NCBI GenBank assembly: GCA_001600875.1
Contig: BCLD01000002.1
Location: 1,408,278 to 1,472,277 of the forward strand
From: Solicoccozyma terricola
Taxonomy: Eukaryota > Basidiomycota > Tremellomycetes > Filobasidiales > Piskurozymaceae
Direction of reading: 5' to 3'
DNA: 64,000 bases
Positions within the stretch are counted from its first letter, which is position 1; every line of letters starts with the position of its first letter. Below the pieces are notes generated by a model. That model saw only the letters and a list, made by a program, of their open reading frames with translations. It searched no databases and was not told the origin of the DNA. The translations under genes were made by a program, and so were the position numbers. Shown piece by piece: positions 24,149 to 36,129 of the stretch.

Positions 24149-24362
24149 GACTCCTGGGCATGTAAATACTGAGCATGGGCATTGTGGGCATCGTTGAACA
24201 CTTGTTTGCCACCGGGGGCTGGAGATGGCTTGTGGCGATCACGTGACAGATTCATCCACCTACCACCTCGACCACCCCCACCAGCAACCCATCTGATTGT
24301 CAACCCGTCTCCCACCCGACTCTCCCACTCTCCCACTCCCCCCCCACTCCCTCCTTCCAACC

Positions 24363-27300
24363 ATGTCATCTCAACCCATCGACCCACCCACCATGCTCCC
24401 CCACTCCGACTCATCTCCCACCACCCACCCATCCGACCACGCAGACCACGCAGACCACGCAGACCACCCACCCACCGACGCTCACCAGCCCATACCCCAC
24501 TCATCGCCAGTACAGGCCGTACACCAATTCCTAGCGGAGAATGACGACGAGCTGGCGTTTGAAGTAGGGGAGAGGTTGGTGGTGGTGGAGAAGGATGAGG
24601 TTTATGGGGATGGATGGTGGAGGGTGAGTGGAGCGAGGGAACGAGATCGAAGGAATCTCGAGCGAGCGTAGCGAGCATTCTTCCGCGAGCGCAGCGAGCA
24701 TCATGTCTTCCGCGAGCGAAGAGAGCACCATGTCTTCGCGGATCGAAGATCATGCTCCCGTCAGGGAGCTTTCTTCCGCCAGCGTAGCGAGCATCACCTC
24801 TTCCGCGAGCGACAGCGAGGACGAACTCTTTGTTCTTCGGGAGCGAAGCGAGCACTCTGTGACTGAGCGGAGCAAAGAAACTCTTCCCTCTTCGCGAGCG
24901 TAGCGAGTGCTACCATCTTCCTTCTTCACTCGCGCACCAATCACTCATTTCATCGCGGAGCGAAGGATATTTGTCATGCGAATGTAGGAGAGCGTTATGT
25001 CTTCCGCGAATGTAGTGAGCAATACTTAGGGAAGGAGAGTGGAGAGTGATTCCTGTTTTCCGCGAGCATCCGTGTACCGTACAAATACTGTTCGTCTGCG
25101 AGTATAACGAGCGATACTCTTTGACGAAGAATATCGTCCGTCCGAGAGTGGCAGCGAGCAACGGAATGTACATTCCGTCATCTCCAAGGCACGAATCGAG
25201 ATTAATCGATTCCATTCGGAAGGCACGTTATGGTGGTCTCTTATTGTGGAACTCCTGATTCCGTCTCCTTGCTTCTGATGCGGGTCGAATAACCAATGAC
25301 CCAAACGCATCGATCGAGAAAATCATCGAGATGTGTTTTTGTTTCCTGGTGGTCCGATAAGCAACTCGGCGGTATCCTTTCTCCTTTGAGAACCTTCTCC
25401 GTCGTTCATATGTTCACAACCCAACACTGATTCATCTCGATATTCCCTCTTTCCTCCTACCGATCTACTACGCCAACCCCCACAGGGCCGTAACGAAGCC
25501 GGTGTAGAAGGTCTATTCCCAGCGTCTTACGTTGAAGCTATTTCAAACAAAACCAACTCTTCCGCTCAATCGAAATCTATACAGAATGGTGGTGCCACGG
25601 AGACACCACAACCGTCCACAACGAACGGAGTTAAAAACGATAATCTTACCACTTCATCTGGAACTGGATTCTCATCACTAGCCGCTGCTGCTGGAATAAC
25701 CACCTCCAATGACTCATCAAATCCCACAACTGGACCTCTTATACCAGGCGGTGGACCTGGACCGACAATCGAATCAACATCGAATCGTGCGTTGGACAAT
25801 AACAACAAGGATGGGAAAGAAGATGGTAAGGAGGAATTACCGACGACTCCCGGTGGAACGGTTATGAAGGATACGATTGGGGATATAGATAACGCGATTT
25901 CATCGATAGGGAAGAAAGGTGGAATTCGGTCTAGTGTTGGTGGTGGTGGTGCCGTTGTTGGAAGTGGAGGCGGTCTCGGTGTGATCACGGGGAACGAAGC
26001 CGACGATGAACACGCACACGACCTATCATCAGACGAGGACGATCTTGTCAACCCGATTTGGGGTGGAGCTTGGGGAAGTACCGGTGCTGGGGAATCCAAA
26101 TCAACTCGATCGAGATTAGCTGATCAAGCTCGTGTTGAGAATGAGAGAAAGCAGCGTGAGGCAAGGGCTAGAGCAGGTTCAGTAGTCGTTCGTGAAGCTG
26201 AAAAGGAACGGAACGCGAGTGGCGTGAGGACATCTGGTGTTCCAGCGGGTTTAATGTATAGTGATGAATCGGATGACGAGGAGGAAACGACGAGGCAAAC
26301 TGGGGTTCAATCTGTCAAGGATCAGATTGAGAGCGCTTCAGGTAGTCCTGTGGTGAGTCAGGCGGATAAACTGCCGGTGACGACGGTGGGATCAGCGACG
26401 GCGACGGAGCCCACCCCAATCAAAACCCCGATTACAGAGGAGGAGAAGGGAGAGACAACGCTTAGCGGCCAGGTCATCGCCGCGGCGTCAACTGCTGCCA
26501 TAGGTGTCGGAGCTGTCTTGGGAACTGGGATACACGCAGCAGCTCAAGCTGCAGGTCTTGAAAGCGCCCCGACCGCGGCCGGATCCGTACCAGCACCATC
26601 CGAAGCACCGGCTCCAGTCGTTCCTGCAAAGCAGGTGTTAAAAGACGGGTCCCAGCCCGTTGAACTCGCATCCACTCCACCTCCGTTCGCTATTGGATCT
26701 GGAGAAGCTAGACGGTCTTCCAATGGTAACGGATTGGAATCACCGATGGGAACTCGGGAGTTCGTCGTGCCATCCTCTGAGGTCGGAGGAAATCAAGATA
26801 AGCCTCCTGGTTTGCTTCCACCACAACCTATCGTTGCCACGAGCATGATCGCTCCGGCACCTTCGAATGGGTTTGGATCGCCAGCTACTGCCACCACTCC
26901 GGACACCGGCACAAAGGGTTGGACTGGCGTACCTGGAAACCCATCCGAGTGGACGGTAGAGCAGGTACAGACCTGGGCGAGAGGCAAAGGTTTCGATGAG
27001 GGTGTCGTTGGTAAATTCGAGGGTAAGCAACGGCGCCGAACGTGCAACTCGTCGTACCGCTAATCCTTTGGACATTCTCCACGCAGAGCACGAGATCACC
27101 GGCGACGTCCTCATCGAACTCGATGCCAACCTCCTCAAAGAGCTCGACATACCTCAATTCGGTAAACGAGTCAAGCTTGCCAACGCTATCGCCGAACTCC
27201 GTCGCCCGGCGTCTCAAGGTTCCAACTCTGTGCGATCAAGCCAGCAGCTCGGCGGACACGGTCACCTGGGACGTGGTCTCTTCATCTCTCCCGGCGGGCC

Positions 27301-29855
27301 GTCGAGCGGTCAGTACGCATATTCAGATGGGCAGCAATCGGTGATTCAATCCCCAATGACCGGTGGTCCTATGGCCTCTTACCCTACCTCTCCGAACGTC
27401 GGCTTCCCTTATCAGGAGTCGTACCGGCGCCCGTACGCATCGACACCGCCAATGGATCACCGGGATTCAGATCCTGCGTCACTGACTCAGGAGGACTCTC
27501 GTCGTGCATCGGATGCTACGAACCCCCAGGCGCAAGGTGAAGCCGCAGGTCAGGTGAGTTTTGGTGTCCGGGGCCGCGTTACACCGACTTCGACGCCCTA
27601 TTCACACTGGCCCGGCCCGCCCTCTCTACAGACCAGTAACATTGCCGCTGGAGCATTGGGAGCAGTTGGCGCTGGTGCTGCCTACTCTGAATGGTCTCAC
27701 CCACACATTCGACAACCCACCCAGTCCCTTGCCAAGTCTCCGATTCAGGAGGAAGAGGAGGCAGGCGGTCAACCAGGTCCGCATACCGCAACCGCTACTA
27801 ACTCCCGGGAGGGTACTACCGCCGGCAATTCGGACTCTATTCGCGGTCGCACGTCACCCATACCTGTTAGTCCGTCGACTTCCATCAACCCCAAGCGGAG
27901 CTCCGGTGGTGGGCACAAGAAGGGCAAGGCTAGTGTTGATGGTGGGAAGGCGCCCGGCGAGAGGATGAGCTTCCTTGGTGGAGCTCTAGGTCGCAACCGC
28001 AAGCCGGCTCCGCGTTATCCTTCGTGAGTGGCTTGAATGTCTGAGTTGCCGATCAGCCAGCTGAAACCACGTCCTGGCCTTACCTTGCAGGTCCGCATCC
28101 ACTGTTGTTAACAACGAGCGTGATGACGCATCTGGCCACGAGCGTAGCAGGAGTTTGAAGGGCTTGATTAGTGAGTCAAGCCGCCGTGCCTGACTGCGAC
28201 GATGTGCAAACCTGATCCACGACCATAACTTTAGGCGGTCCCGGTAGACAAGGAACCAAGCAGAACGCTGCATCAGACAGTGCATCGAAGCGACTTTCTA
28301 CCGCGTCTCCCGACGGCGAGGACCCATCGACTCCAAAGTCCCCTACCGTAGTAGGGAACAGTACGGCAGTCTCACAGATCGGCAGTCCTGATTTCGCTGG
28401 GTATATGAAGAAGAAGGGCGAGAGGTATAACAGCTGGAAGAACAGGTATTTCGTCCTCAAGGGTCCACATCTTTATTACATGAAGGACGAGAACGTGAGT
28501 ACATGTGGCGGGGGCCCGGAGGGAACGTACTTGATTGCTGACTCGCTCAACGCGCCGTCCCCCCTTTCAGGACACACACGTCAAGGGCCACATCGACTTG
28601 GCCGGCTACAAGGTGATGACGGACGCCAATTCTACCCCTGGTGGACACGGTTTCCAAATCGTGCACGAGCGGGAAAAGTCACATTACTTTAGCGCGAATG
28701 ATTATCGAGTCATTAAAGACTGGATGAAGAATATCATGAAAGCTACGATTACGAGGGATTACAGTGGTGGGTGGTTTGTTTTTATGCTTCACGTCTGCGA
28801 GAGAGTCATTTTTACTATTTGGTCGACAAGCTAATAAAGGAATAATCTGTCCCAAAAGCGCCCGTCGTTTCGTCGTGCAATATTCCTACTATCCCATTGC
28901 ATGAGGCGCAGATGATGTCTCCCGGTCCTCGACCTCCTAGTCCTAGCGAGCGAGATGCGACGCAGAGGGCTACAAGACGAGATAATCCTAACCAGTTGAC
29001 GGCTCGTGATGCCAGTGTGTTAGTGAGTAGGACACTCTAGCGTGGCGCGGAAATCGGAAAACCCCTGTCTCTGACCCCTTCGCCATCATCGGATGCCAAT
29101 TTTTTCTTTGTGGGGGGAAATCCTTACCAGATGAGCTTTGATAACTCGCCTACATCCCCTCGATCTCCTAGTTCCCCACGTCGATCATCCGCACTGGCTC
29201 GTCAATCCTCTCCGATTGCGTTACCTCCGAGACCAAGTCGAGAAATGAGGAAACCAAGTGAGGTGAATGTAAGTTCTGTTGTTTGATCTGTCATGGCCGA
29301 GGGAAGAAGGAGAAACAGATTAAAGCTTGACAACGCCCCCCCCCTCCCCGGCCGTCGATTTCCACCCTTTCGTAGATGCGAAACTCTGTGGCAATGCCAC
29401 GGAAAGACTCGGATGCTTCATTTTATCCACAATCGAGCCTTGGTCTCGCCCCAACTCTCTCTCCACCAACTGGACCCGCCACCGCCACCGCCACTGCCGC
29501 CGACAATGCCAACGACGCCGCTCTTCTGTCATGGATCAACTCCCACCTACCTCCTTCCACCGACCCAGCGACATCCATCCCTTCCTCGTTCATTTCCGGT
29601 CGTATCATCAATCGTGTAATCGAACACGTGTGTGGACCTTCTCTTTCCCCTCCACCTCCTGCGTCTGATGATATCTTCATCCCAATGGCAAGTGGTGATG
29701 CGAATATTGATGGATTGTTCATGATGATGGATAGATGTATTGATGAAGGAGTTGATACTGTTGGAGTGAGTATCAATGATGTGAGACTGGGACATGGAGG
29801 GGAGATTAGGAAATTGTTGGAGAGTTTGAGGGTATGGGGTGATTCCAAGGCGTAG
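24363..29855 (+). CDS. pob1: Boi1/Pob1-like polarity scaffold (SH3-SAM-PH, plus C-terminal CH-like domain)
   Basis: Nine exons (24363-24623, 25486-27022, 27087-28023, 28091-28170, 28235-28494, 28571-28766, 28859-29022, 29131-29268, 29376-29855) join in frame to 1,350 residues. The SH3 domain is split by intron 1: VQAVHQFLAENDDELAFEVG ... GDGWWR|GRNEAGVEGLFPASYVE. A long low-complexity region precedes a SAM domain (WTVEQVQTWARGKGFDEGVV ... LLKELDIPQFGKRVKLANAI). The PH domain starts FAGYMKKKGERYNSWKNRYF and ends NDYRVIKDWMKNIMKA. Yeast Boi1/Boi2 and fission-yeast Pob1 link Cdc42, formins and exocytosis at growth sites. The last 150 residues (ALLSWINSHLP ... GLFMMMDRCIDEGVDTVGVS ... LLESLRVW) resemble a calponin-homology-type fold. 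Intron 1 is 862 nt and carries a repeat array. Confidence 0.9.
24655..25170 (+). repeat. Palindromic repeat array inside intron 1 of the Boi/Pob1-like gene
   Basis: Repeated units GCGAGCGTAGCGAGCAT, GCGAGCGCAGCGAGCAT and GAGCGAAGCGAGCACT are present, with the hairpins CTTCGCGGATCGAAG and GCTCCCGTCAGGGAGC. Copies decay toward the 3' end (after about 24980). The array starts about 30 nt after the donor at 24624. The rest of this intron (25170-25485) is ordinary sequence. Confidence 0.82.
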
Positions 29856-30000
29856 GAACTAGGAGGAGGATAGATGGTATTGGGATTTGAATTATAATAG
29901 GGATATGCTAGTTGTGCGATATAATGATACGTAGGTGGTCGCTGCTGGGTGGCGGTGGCGGTGGCGGTGGCGGTGGCGAATACGGCAAGAAATGACGTGT

Positions 30001-30006
30001 CACGTG
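30001..30006. promoter_or_regulatory. E-box CACGTG in the cyclin promoter
   Basis: The sequence GACGTGTCACGTGATAA contains TCACGTGA about 165 bp before the cyclin ATG. The same octamer precedes several other genes in the window. The interval 29856-30168 also holds GGTGGC repeats near 29950 and CCA repeats near 30110. Confidence 0.45.
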
Positions 30007-30168
30007 ATAATTTCCAACCACGTTCTTGCCGAATTCCAGTTCAACCAGCAACAGTCCTATAGCTCGTAGCACCACACCGTAGCACACCACACACACTCCG
30101 CAGCACCACCACCACCACCACCACCACCACACACTCCGCCCAGGTCAAATGTCACACACATCACTTCA

Positions 30169-32788
30169 ATGGAACATTCATCCTCAACCCCTCAACTTCC
30201 ACTACCGGAGTTACCATGGGCCTTTATAGATTGTCCCACGGATGATCTGGTCGTGTTGATAGGTGGGTGGATGCAGGAGAGGACGAGCGTAGCGAGCATT
30301 CATTGCTGTCCTGCTTCGCAAGCGAAGCGAGCATTCATCTCTTCGCAGAGCGAAGACTATTGGCTTCGCGAACGCAGTGCGCATTCATTACTTTGCGGAG
30401 CGCAAACTAGTGTCTTGTTGCGAGTGCGGCTGGCGACTAACATTCGTTTTCTGCGAGCGAGATTGAGCTACGACTAAGAGCGGAGAGCGGAGAGGTCATC
30501 TCTAGTCGATCCGTGGCTCATCTTGTTTTATCTGGTTATACGTCTCAATGATACTAATCCTCATCCTGGTTCTAATCCACTTTACTCCTCCCCCCACACA
30601 GCTCACATGCTCAATCGCCTCATCGAACATAACGATCAAGTCGTACTCACACCATCAACATTAACTCGATTTCATTCAAGAGCTCCACCTCAAATATCAG
30701 TCATTGATTATCTACGTCGTATCGTAAAGTACACTAATCTAGAGGTGAGAGAAGATGTTACATTGATACACGTCCCCCGTCCTCCGTCCACCGAACGAAC
30801 CACCTTCTAATACCGACTCCGCTCTCCTCACTCTTGGTTTCTTTTCCTCGTTTGTTTGTTTTGTTTCGTCTCCCACCAGAAACTCCCTCTCCTATCCCTC
30901 CTCGCATACATCGACATAACATGCACTTCCCTCCCAACATTCACCTTATCCTCTCTAACAGTCCATAGATTCCTCATCGCAGGAGTCACAGCAGGATCTA
31001 AAGCTCTATGCGATGTGTTTTGTACGAATGGACATTATGCAAAAGTAGGAGGAATTAAAGTTGGCGAATTGAATGCGTTGGAAAGAGAGTTTGTGAAAGT
31101 TACAGAGTGGAATTTGTGTGTGAGTGTTTTGGGGGAGCAGGGGGGAGGGGCGATGCCATTTCGCGGGAGGGAAGATATGCAAAAGCCAATCAAAACGATC
31201 TGACGAAACCCCCCCCCCCCCCCCTTCTCTCTCCCCCCTACATCAGGTCCACGCCGAACTCCTCCAACAATACTACACTTCATTAATCCGATCACACGGT
31301 GGATACACTCAATTACCTCAACCTCCAGTTTCACCTTTCACAGTTTTCCCATTAGAACCACCTGCTCCTAGTCCCGGAGCGAGAAGTAGAGTTGGGTTGA
31401 CGAGGATGAAAAGTGGAGTTGAGGAGAATGATGCGGGGAGAGAAGATGGTGGGAAGGGAGGGTTGGGAAGGGTGGGAGAGGTTGGAGAGGTTGGAGAGGT
31501 GGGAGAGGTGCCGGCAACGACGGCAGCATCGGAACCGGTAGTACCTGGAGAAGCAGAATTGATTTCAAGCCAAGTTTCTCAGATCGCACCGATGACGATG
31601 ACGGCGGAAATACCGACGACTCTGACATCCGGATCAGCTGAACCCATGGATCAAGATGAAACAGATATCCCTTCTTCAACCTCTGCGCCACATAAACCAA
31701 CCGACGATATAGAAAAATCCGATGAAGATGTTATAATGCGAGACCCTTCGTCATCTACATACCTACCTCCTACCTCTACTCTATTCCAACCCGCCACCAC
31801 CACCACATCACCGACGTATAGAGGAACTGGATTCGGATCTGGATCCGGCGCTTCTTCATCGTATGATTCATCCTCTCTTTCAGATCGATCACATACTCTC
31901 GCTCCTACTACACGGAACAAGTCGACGTCAAGATTACGTTTATCATCTGGCCTTACAACGGGGACGTCTGTTGAAACGACGACTGTACCGAAAATGACAA
32001 CTCCACCCGGTGGTATCGTCGCGAGTCCTAGGGTTTCACCTGCTGAAGCGAGTGGATCAGGGTCACGACGGAAGGATGATGATCAAGTTGAAATGAACGC
32101 AGACGATGCGGCTTCCGTCGGTGGACTCGGAGCACCATCTCAGGGATTATTAAAAGTTCAGAAAACTATGAGTGCTGTGTTGGGGAAACCGATTACTTCA
32201 ACGGGGATTGGGACTGGAAGGACGACTACTCGAGAGAGTTTACCTTTAGCGAATGGACCGAATGGATCGAATTCGGATATCGTTGCCGCTACTACTACTA
32301 CCACCAGCGGTGGGAGTGGTGGACATGGACATACAGCAGCTACACATGGTCATGGTCATGGTCATGGTCATGGGATAAAAGGATTCGTAGGAGGGTTACT
32401 ACGATCACGATCAAGGAGTATGGGAGAAGGTAAGATGAAGGGAAAAGCGATGGAAGCGTCTACGCCGATAGAACCAGACGACGTCGTTGCATCTGAACCT
32501 CCATCGTCACCTTCACCTTCTGCTACGACGACGACGACGACGACGGGGACGGGAACGGGGACGGGAACGGGGACTACGAATGGGAATGCACCTGTGGGGT
32601 CGGTGACTCCTAGAGTGAGAACGAGAGAAGAGCGATCTCCGTCTCCTAGCGAGTTGGAGGATGATGATGGACGGGTGGAGAGGAGGAGAGCACGGTATGG
32701 TGATGATACGAAGGGAGGAGATGATGATGGGGAGAGACGACGAGGAGATGGGATGGGGAGACTGGGAGATGGTGTCGGAGTTGGTTGA
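30169..32788 (+). CDS. Pho80-like cyclin with long disordered tail
   Basis: Four exons (30169-30262, 30602-30744, 30880-31119, 31247-32788) give 672 residues from MEHSSSTPQ. The cyclin core runs MLNRLIEHNDQ ... FHSRAPPQISVIDYLRRIVK ... LLSLLAYIDITC ... LTVHRFLIAGVTAGSKALCD ... YAKVGGIKVGELNALEREFV ... TEWNLCVHAELLQQYYTSLI. This is the Pho80/PCL family signature (GG(I/V) ... ELN ... LE ... F). These cyclins partner Pho85-type kinases in nutrient and phosphate signalling. The remaining 450 residues are Ser/Thr/Pro/Gly-rich with a His-Gly repeat (near 32340-32370). Intron 1 (30263-30601) is long for this genome because of a palindromic repeat array. A long C run lies shortly before the last acceptor. 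Confidence 0.88.
30280..30440 (+). repeat. Palindromic repeat array inside cyclin intron 1
   Basis: Units GAGCGTAGCGAGCATTCA and AAGCGAAGCGAGCATTCATC, plus the hairpins CTTCGCAGAGCGAAG and CTTTGCGGAGCGCAAA, are spaced about 30-40 nt apart. The array begins about 20 nt after the donor at 30263 and is oriented like the host gene. Confidence 0.8.
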
Positions 32789-33027
32789 CCCGCCGTTGGA
32801 CCGTTGCAACGGGCTGTCGATGATGATGTTAGATATCAACTTATTGTATGGCATGGCATGGTGGTGGTGGTGGTGATATGGATATCATCTTACAAGGACA
32901 TCGTTGACATCGTCGACATCGTTGACATCGTTGACATCATCGACATCATCCAACCAACCATTCCCAACGACAACCAGTCACTCACTCAACACCTCACACA
33001 CACCACACACACCACACACCCAACACC

Positions 33028-34065
33028 ATGACAGACTTACTCACATCACCCAGCTCATCCAGCATGCTATCATGCAAGTGAGTCCACCATCCGCCCCCCC
33101 CCCCCCCCGAGGGTGTCTCCCGCACTCACATCCCATCCCACTGCCACCTCAGATGGGGTTGGTGCACATCACGATACCCATCTCGCGAAGCTCTTCAGCA
33201 GCACTTGTACGACCACATCCGTCGAGAACCTCGCATTCCCGCAGCTCAGCTGGACGTATGGCAGCATGCTGATGGGAACTTGTACGGTGCTGATAAGGGC
33301 ATGAGTGAGTGGGATCGTCGATGGACGANCNNCCCCCCCCCCCCCCCCGGGCGTCGTACTGACAATCACACATAACATCCTCTCCCAGCGACGTTGATGG
33401 CACAATCCACCTTCCCAACCACTACGACCTCTTCTTCCCATCCTTCCCACAGCTCAAGACCAACCACCAACCATCGTCCTACTCCGTCTCTTGATCTCCA
33501 ACCACCGCTACTCGACGACGAAATGATCGCTTCATACATCCGTTCTCCGTCCGTAGGTGGTCGCGAAGCCGAGACGTCACACACGACAGTGAGCTCAACG
33601 AGTACAAGTGGGATTGACCCATTACCACCTAATCAACAAGCTAGACGTGCGGGTGCGATAGACGACAAGGCGGGGAATAAATCTCCACCTTCATCACCGA
33701 TGGCAAGTCAAATGCAACCTCCAACCATCGACTCGTACAACTCTCCAACCAATCGAACATCATCAACACCTATTGAACAATCCCAACCACATCTACCGAT
33801 ATTACCCATCGAACCAGTACACGGCATACACGGAGCATTCTCATCCCCATCCAACCTCTTCCGACCATCATCTAACCCTTCATCTGAACCAGCGACGCCA
33901 TCCGCAACTTCATTCAATCAAAATCATCAAAAACAATCACCCGGTTCAAATCCAATCGGTCTAGGTATCGGGGTTATCGGTTCGAAAAGAAAGTTCTCGG
34001 GTGGTGGTGAACAGGTGGAGATTGCGAAGAAGGCCATGAAGTTTAGTTTTGGTGGATCTTCGTAG
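33028..34065 (+). CDS. Single C2H2 zinc-finger protein, function unknown
   Basis: Exons 33028-33077, 33153-33304 and 33389-34065 join to 292 residues. The exon 1/2 join creates SCKWGWCTSRYPSREALQQH, a Cys-x4-Cys-x12-His-x3-His finger with its first Cys on exon 1. After it, RREPRIPAAQLDVWQHADGN is followed by a Ser/Thr/Pro-rich region and a basic C-terminal patch (GSKRKFSGGGEQVEIAKKAM). A transcription factor or RNA-binding role is possible. The family is not recognised beyond the finger. Poly-C tracts, one with N's, lie in both introns. Converges with LYAR. Confidence 0.75.
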
Positions 34066-34236
34066 GGGGGGAGGGGGGGGTGGAGGGGAGGGGATGTCTT
34101 GCGGTTTCAAGATGAGCATGCAAAAAATCAATGTATAATGATACCAACATGCACATCAACCTAATGATATACACAGAACCCCCCTCCCCCTCCCCCTCCC
34201 CCTGATGGAAAAGGGGAGCACCATCCAACTACCCAT

Positions 34237-35792
34237 CTAAGCAGCAACCTCCTTCAACTTCTTCTTCTCAGACTTTGCAGCCTTCTTCTCCTTCTTCTCC
34301 TTCTTCAACCTCTTCGCATCCTCATCAAACTCTTCTCCACTCCCCTTCTCCTTCTTCTCCTTTTTCGTCTTTCCATCCTTTTTTGACTTTTTCACAATCA
34401 CCGAATCATCCGTAGAATCATCCGATTTCCGTTTTTTACTCTGTCCTTCGACTTCAGACGGGGTCGTGGTCATGGTCGTCGTCGTCGTCGTCGGGATTGG
34501 AATAGAAACTTTAGAAGCGGCTTCAGCAGCTTGTCTAGCTTTCTTCTCCGCTTTCTTTCGAGATTTTTCTTCAGTTGATTTAGTTGAAGTCTCTCCCTTG
34601 TCGGTCGCGTTGGTTTCAATGGTTCCTGTTACTGGAGTAGGAATGGTAGTGGAAGTACTAGCAGTAGGGGTAGAGGTAGAAGTGGCGGTGGCAGCAGAGG
34701 CAGCGGCGGCGGCGGCGGCGGCGGCGGCCTTTGGTGGATTATGAGTATTAGCTCTTGAACCTGTCCCTCCTTTATCTCCTTTCTTCGACTTCTTCTTCTT
34801 ACTCCCCTCGGTGGTCGTCGTGGCGGCGGTGGTGACTGTTCCATTCGTGTGTACCGATGGGACTGATCCTTTAAAAGTCGTCGTCGGAGGAGCTACAACG
34901 GCAGCAGCAGCAAGTAATGCTGGAGCAAACCGAGACATTGTAGGTGGTGGTGGAGCTGCATTTTGAGGAACAGGAGAAACTTTTGGTGTTGTTTCAGGAG
35001 TATTACTACCCCAAGTTCTCATTCCACCTTCACTTCCAAATTGATTAGCACCAGTAATAGCTATTTTCCCTCTTGATCCTCTTCCACCTGCACCTTTGAT
35101 TGCTTTCCCTCCATTCCACGTTTGATTTGCACCGAATGAAGTTGATGGTTCAGAGTATCGAGCGGGTGGATGTAATGGTGGGAAAGAAGGAGTTGATGGT
35201 TTAGGACGGGAGGTGATTTGAGTGTTGGTTGGGACAATAGCAGCTCGAGAAGGGTGGATTGATGGTGCGGATGGGACGGGGACGGGTGCTGGAGATTCAG
35301 TAGCGGAGGTTGGCGCGGAGGTGGTAGCGGTTGATGGGTTTGTTGTATTCGAAGGAGCATTTCCTGCGTGTCCTTTTACCTGTTGAAAGGGAAATAAATG
35401 GGTGAGATTAGGTCTTAACACCCTCTGCCAGGGAAAAGAAAAAAGAAAAAAAGATGGAGGTGAGGGCTTACCTTGACTCCCTTGTACAACTTTCCTTGAT
35501 ATTTCTCAGCTTCGGAGATGCAAGATGTATGAGATTTATAATCGGTTCCATTGAATGTCGTTGAGCAGTCTATCCTGAAGGTGATCAGCATTGGACCTCT
35601 TTGGACACAACTCATGGGTTTGCATTCACTCACCAATACAGCTAAACGCAGACCAACACTTTTGACGATGTTTATCCAATTGTGGTTTCTTCACCGTATC
35701 TGCACATCCTTCGCATCTGAGTGAAATGGGGGGATGAGCTGGGGGATAAGATCCAGTACGACCGCGGTCAGTGCTCACTGGAATGATACCAT
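34237..35792 (-). CDS. LYAR: LYAR-type C2HC zinc-finger nucleolar protein
   Basis: The first exon is 14 nt (35792-35779, MVSF plus two bases). It joins at 35716 to give QCEGCADTVKKPQLDKHRQK, then CIDCSTTFNGTDYKSHTSCI and SEAEKYQGKLYKGVK. These are the two LYAR fingers. The acceptor before CIDCSTTF must be GATAG|ACTGC to stay in frame. After VKGHAGNA comes a long Pro/Ser/Thr/Ala-rich linker with a poly-Ala run, then a Lys-rich tail (KKSKKDGKTKKEKKEKG) to TAA 34237. LYAR proteins work in ribosome biogenesis and rRNA processing. The tail is much longer than in yeast relatives. Same strand as the MFS gene upstream. Confidence 0.88.
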
Positions 35793-35902
35793 GGTTGAGA
35801 TCGAATAAGGAGAGGAGAGGAGGGGTTTGGGATATGGGCGATGCTTTGGACGAGAGACATGGGGGTGAATGTTGGGTTGGATTCGTTTGAAATTATTGGA
35901 GT

Positions 35903-35935
35903 CACGTGATTTTGAAATTGGGAGACTGTCACGTG
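35903..35935. promoter_or_regulatory. Two CACGTG sites upstream of LYAR
   Basis: TCACGTGA-type sites lie at 35903-35908 and 35930-35935, about 110-145 bp upstream of the LYAR start. The second reads TCACGTGT. The rest of the 35793-36129 gap holds a short G-run and no recognised gene. Confidence 0.5.
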
Positions 35936-36129
35936 TCAAACGGGGGGGGGGCGGGGGCGGGGTTGGTGCCTGGTGGCGGGACAGAGTGAACACAACACAC
36001 AGTGTTCAGAGGCTCGCTCTAGGATGGGCATTGGCAACGCACAGCTGTTACACTATTCGATACAGTCCTCAGATCCCACGCTGGTCTGCATCTATCCCGA
36101 CCCCGACGCGACCTTCCCGCATCCTCCTT

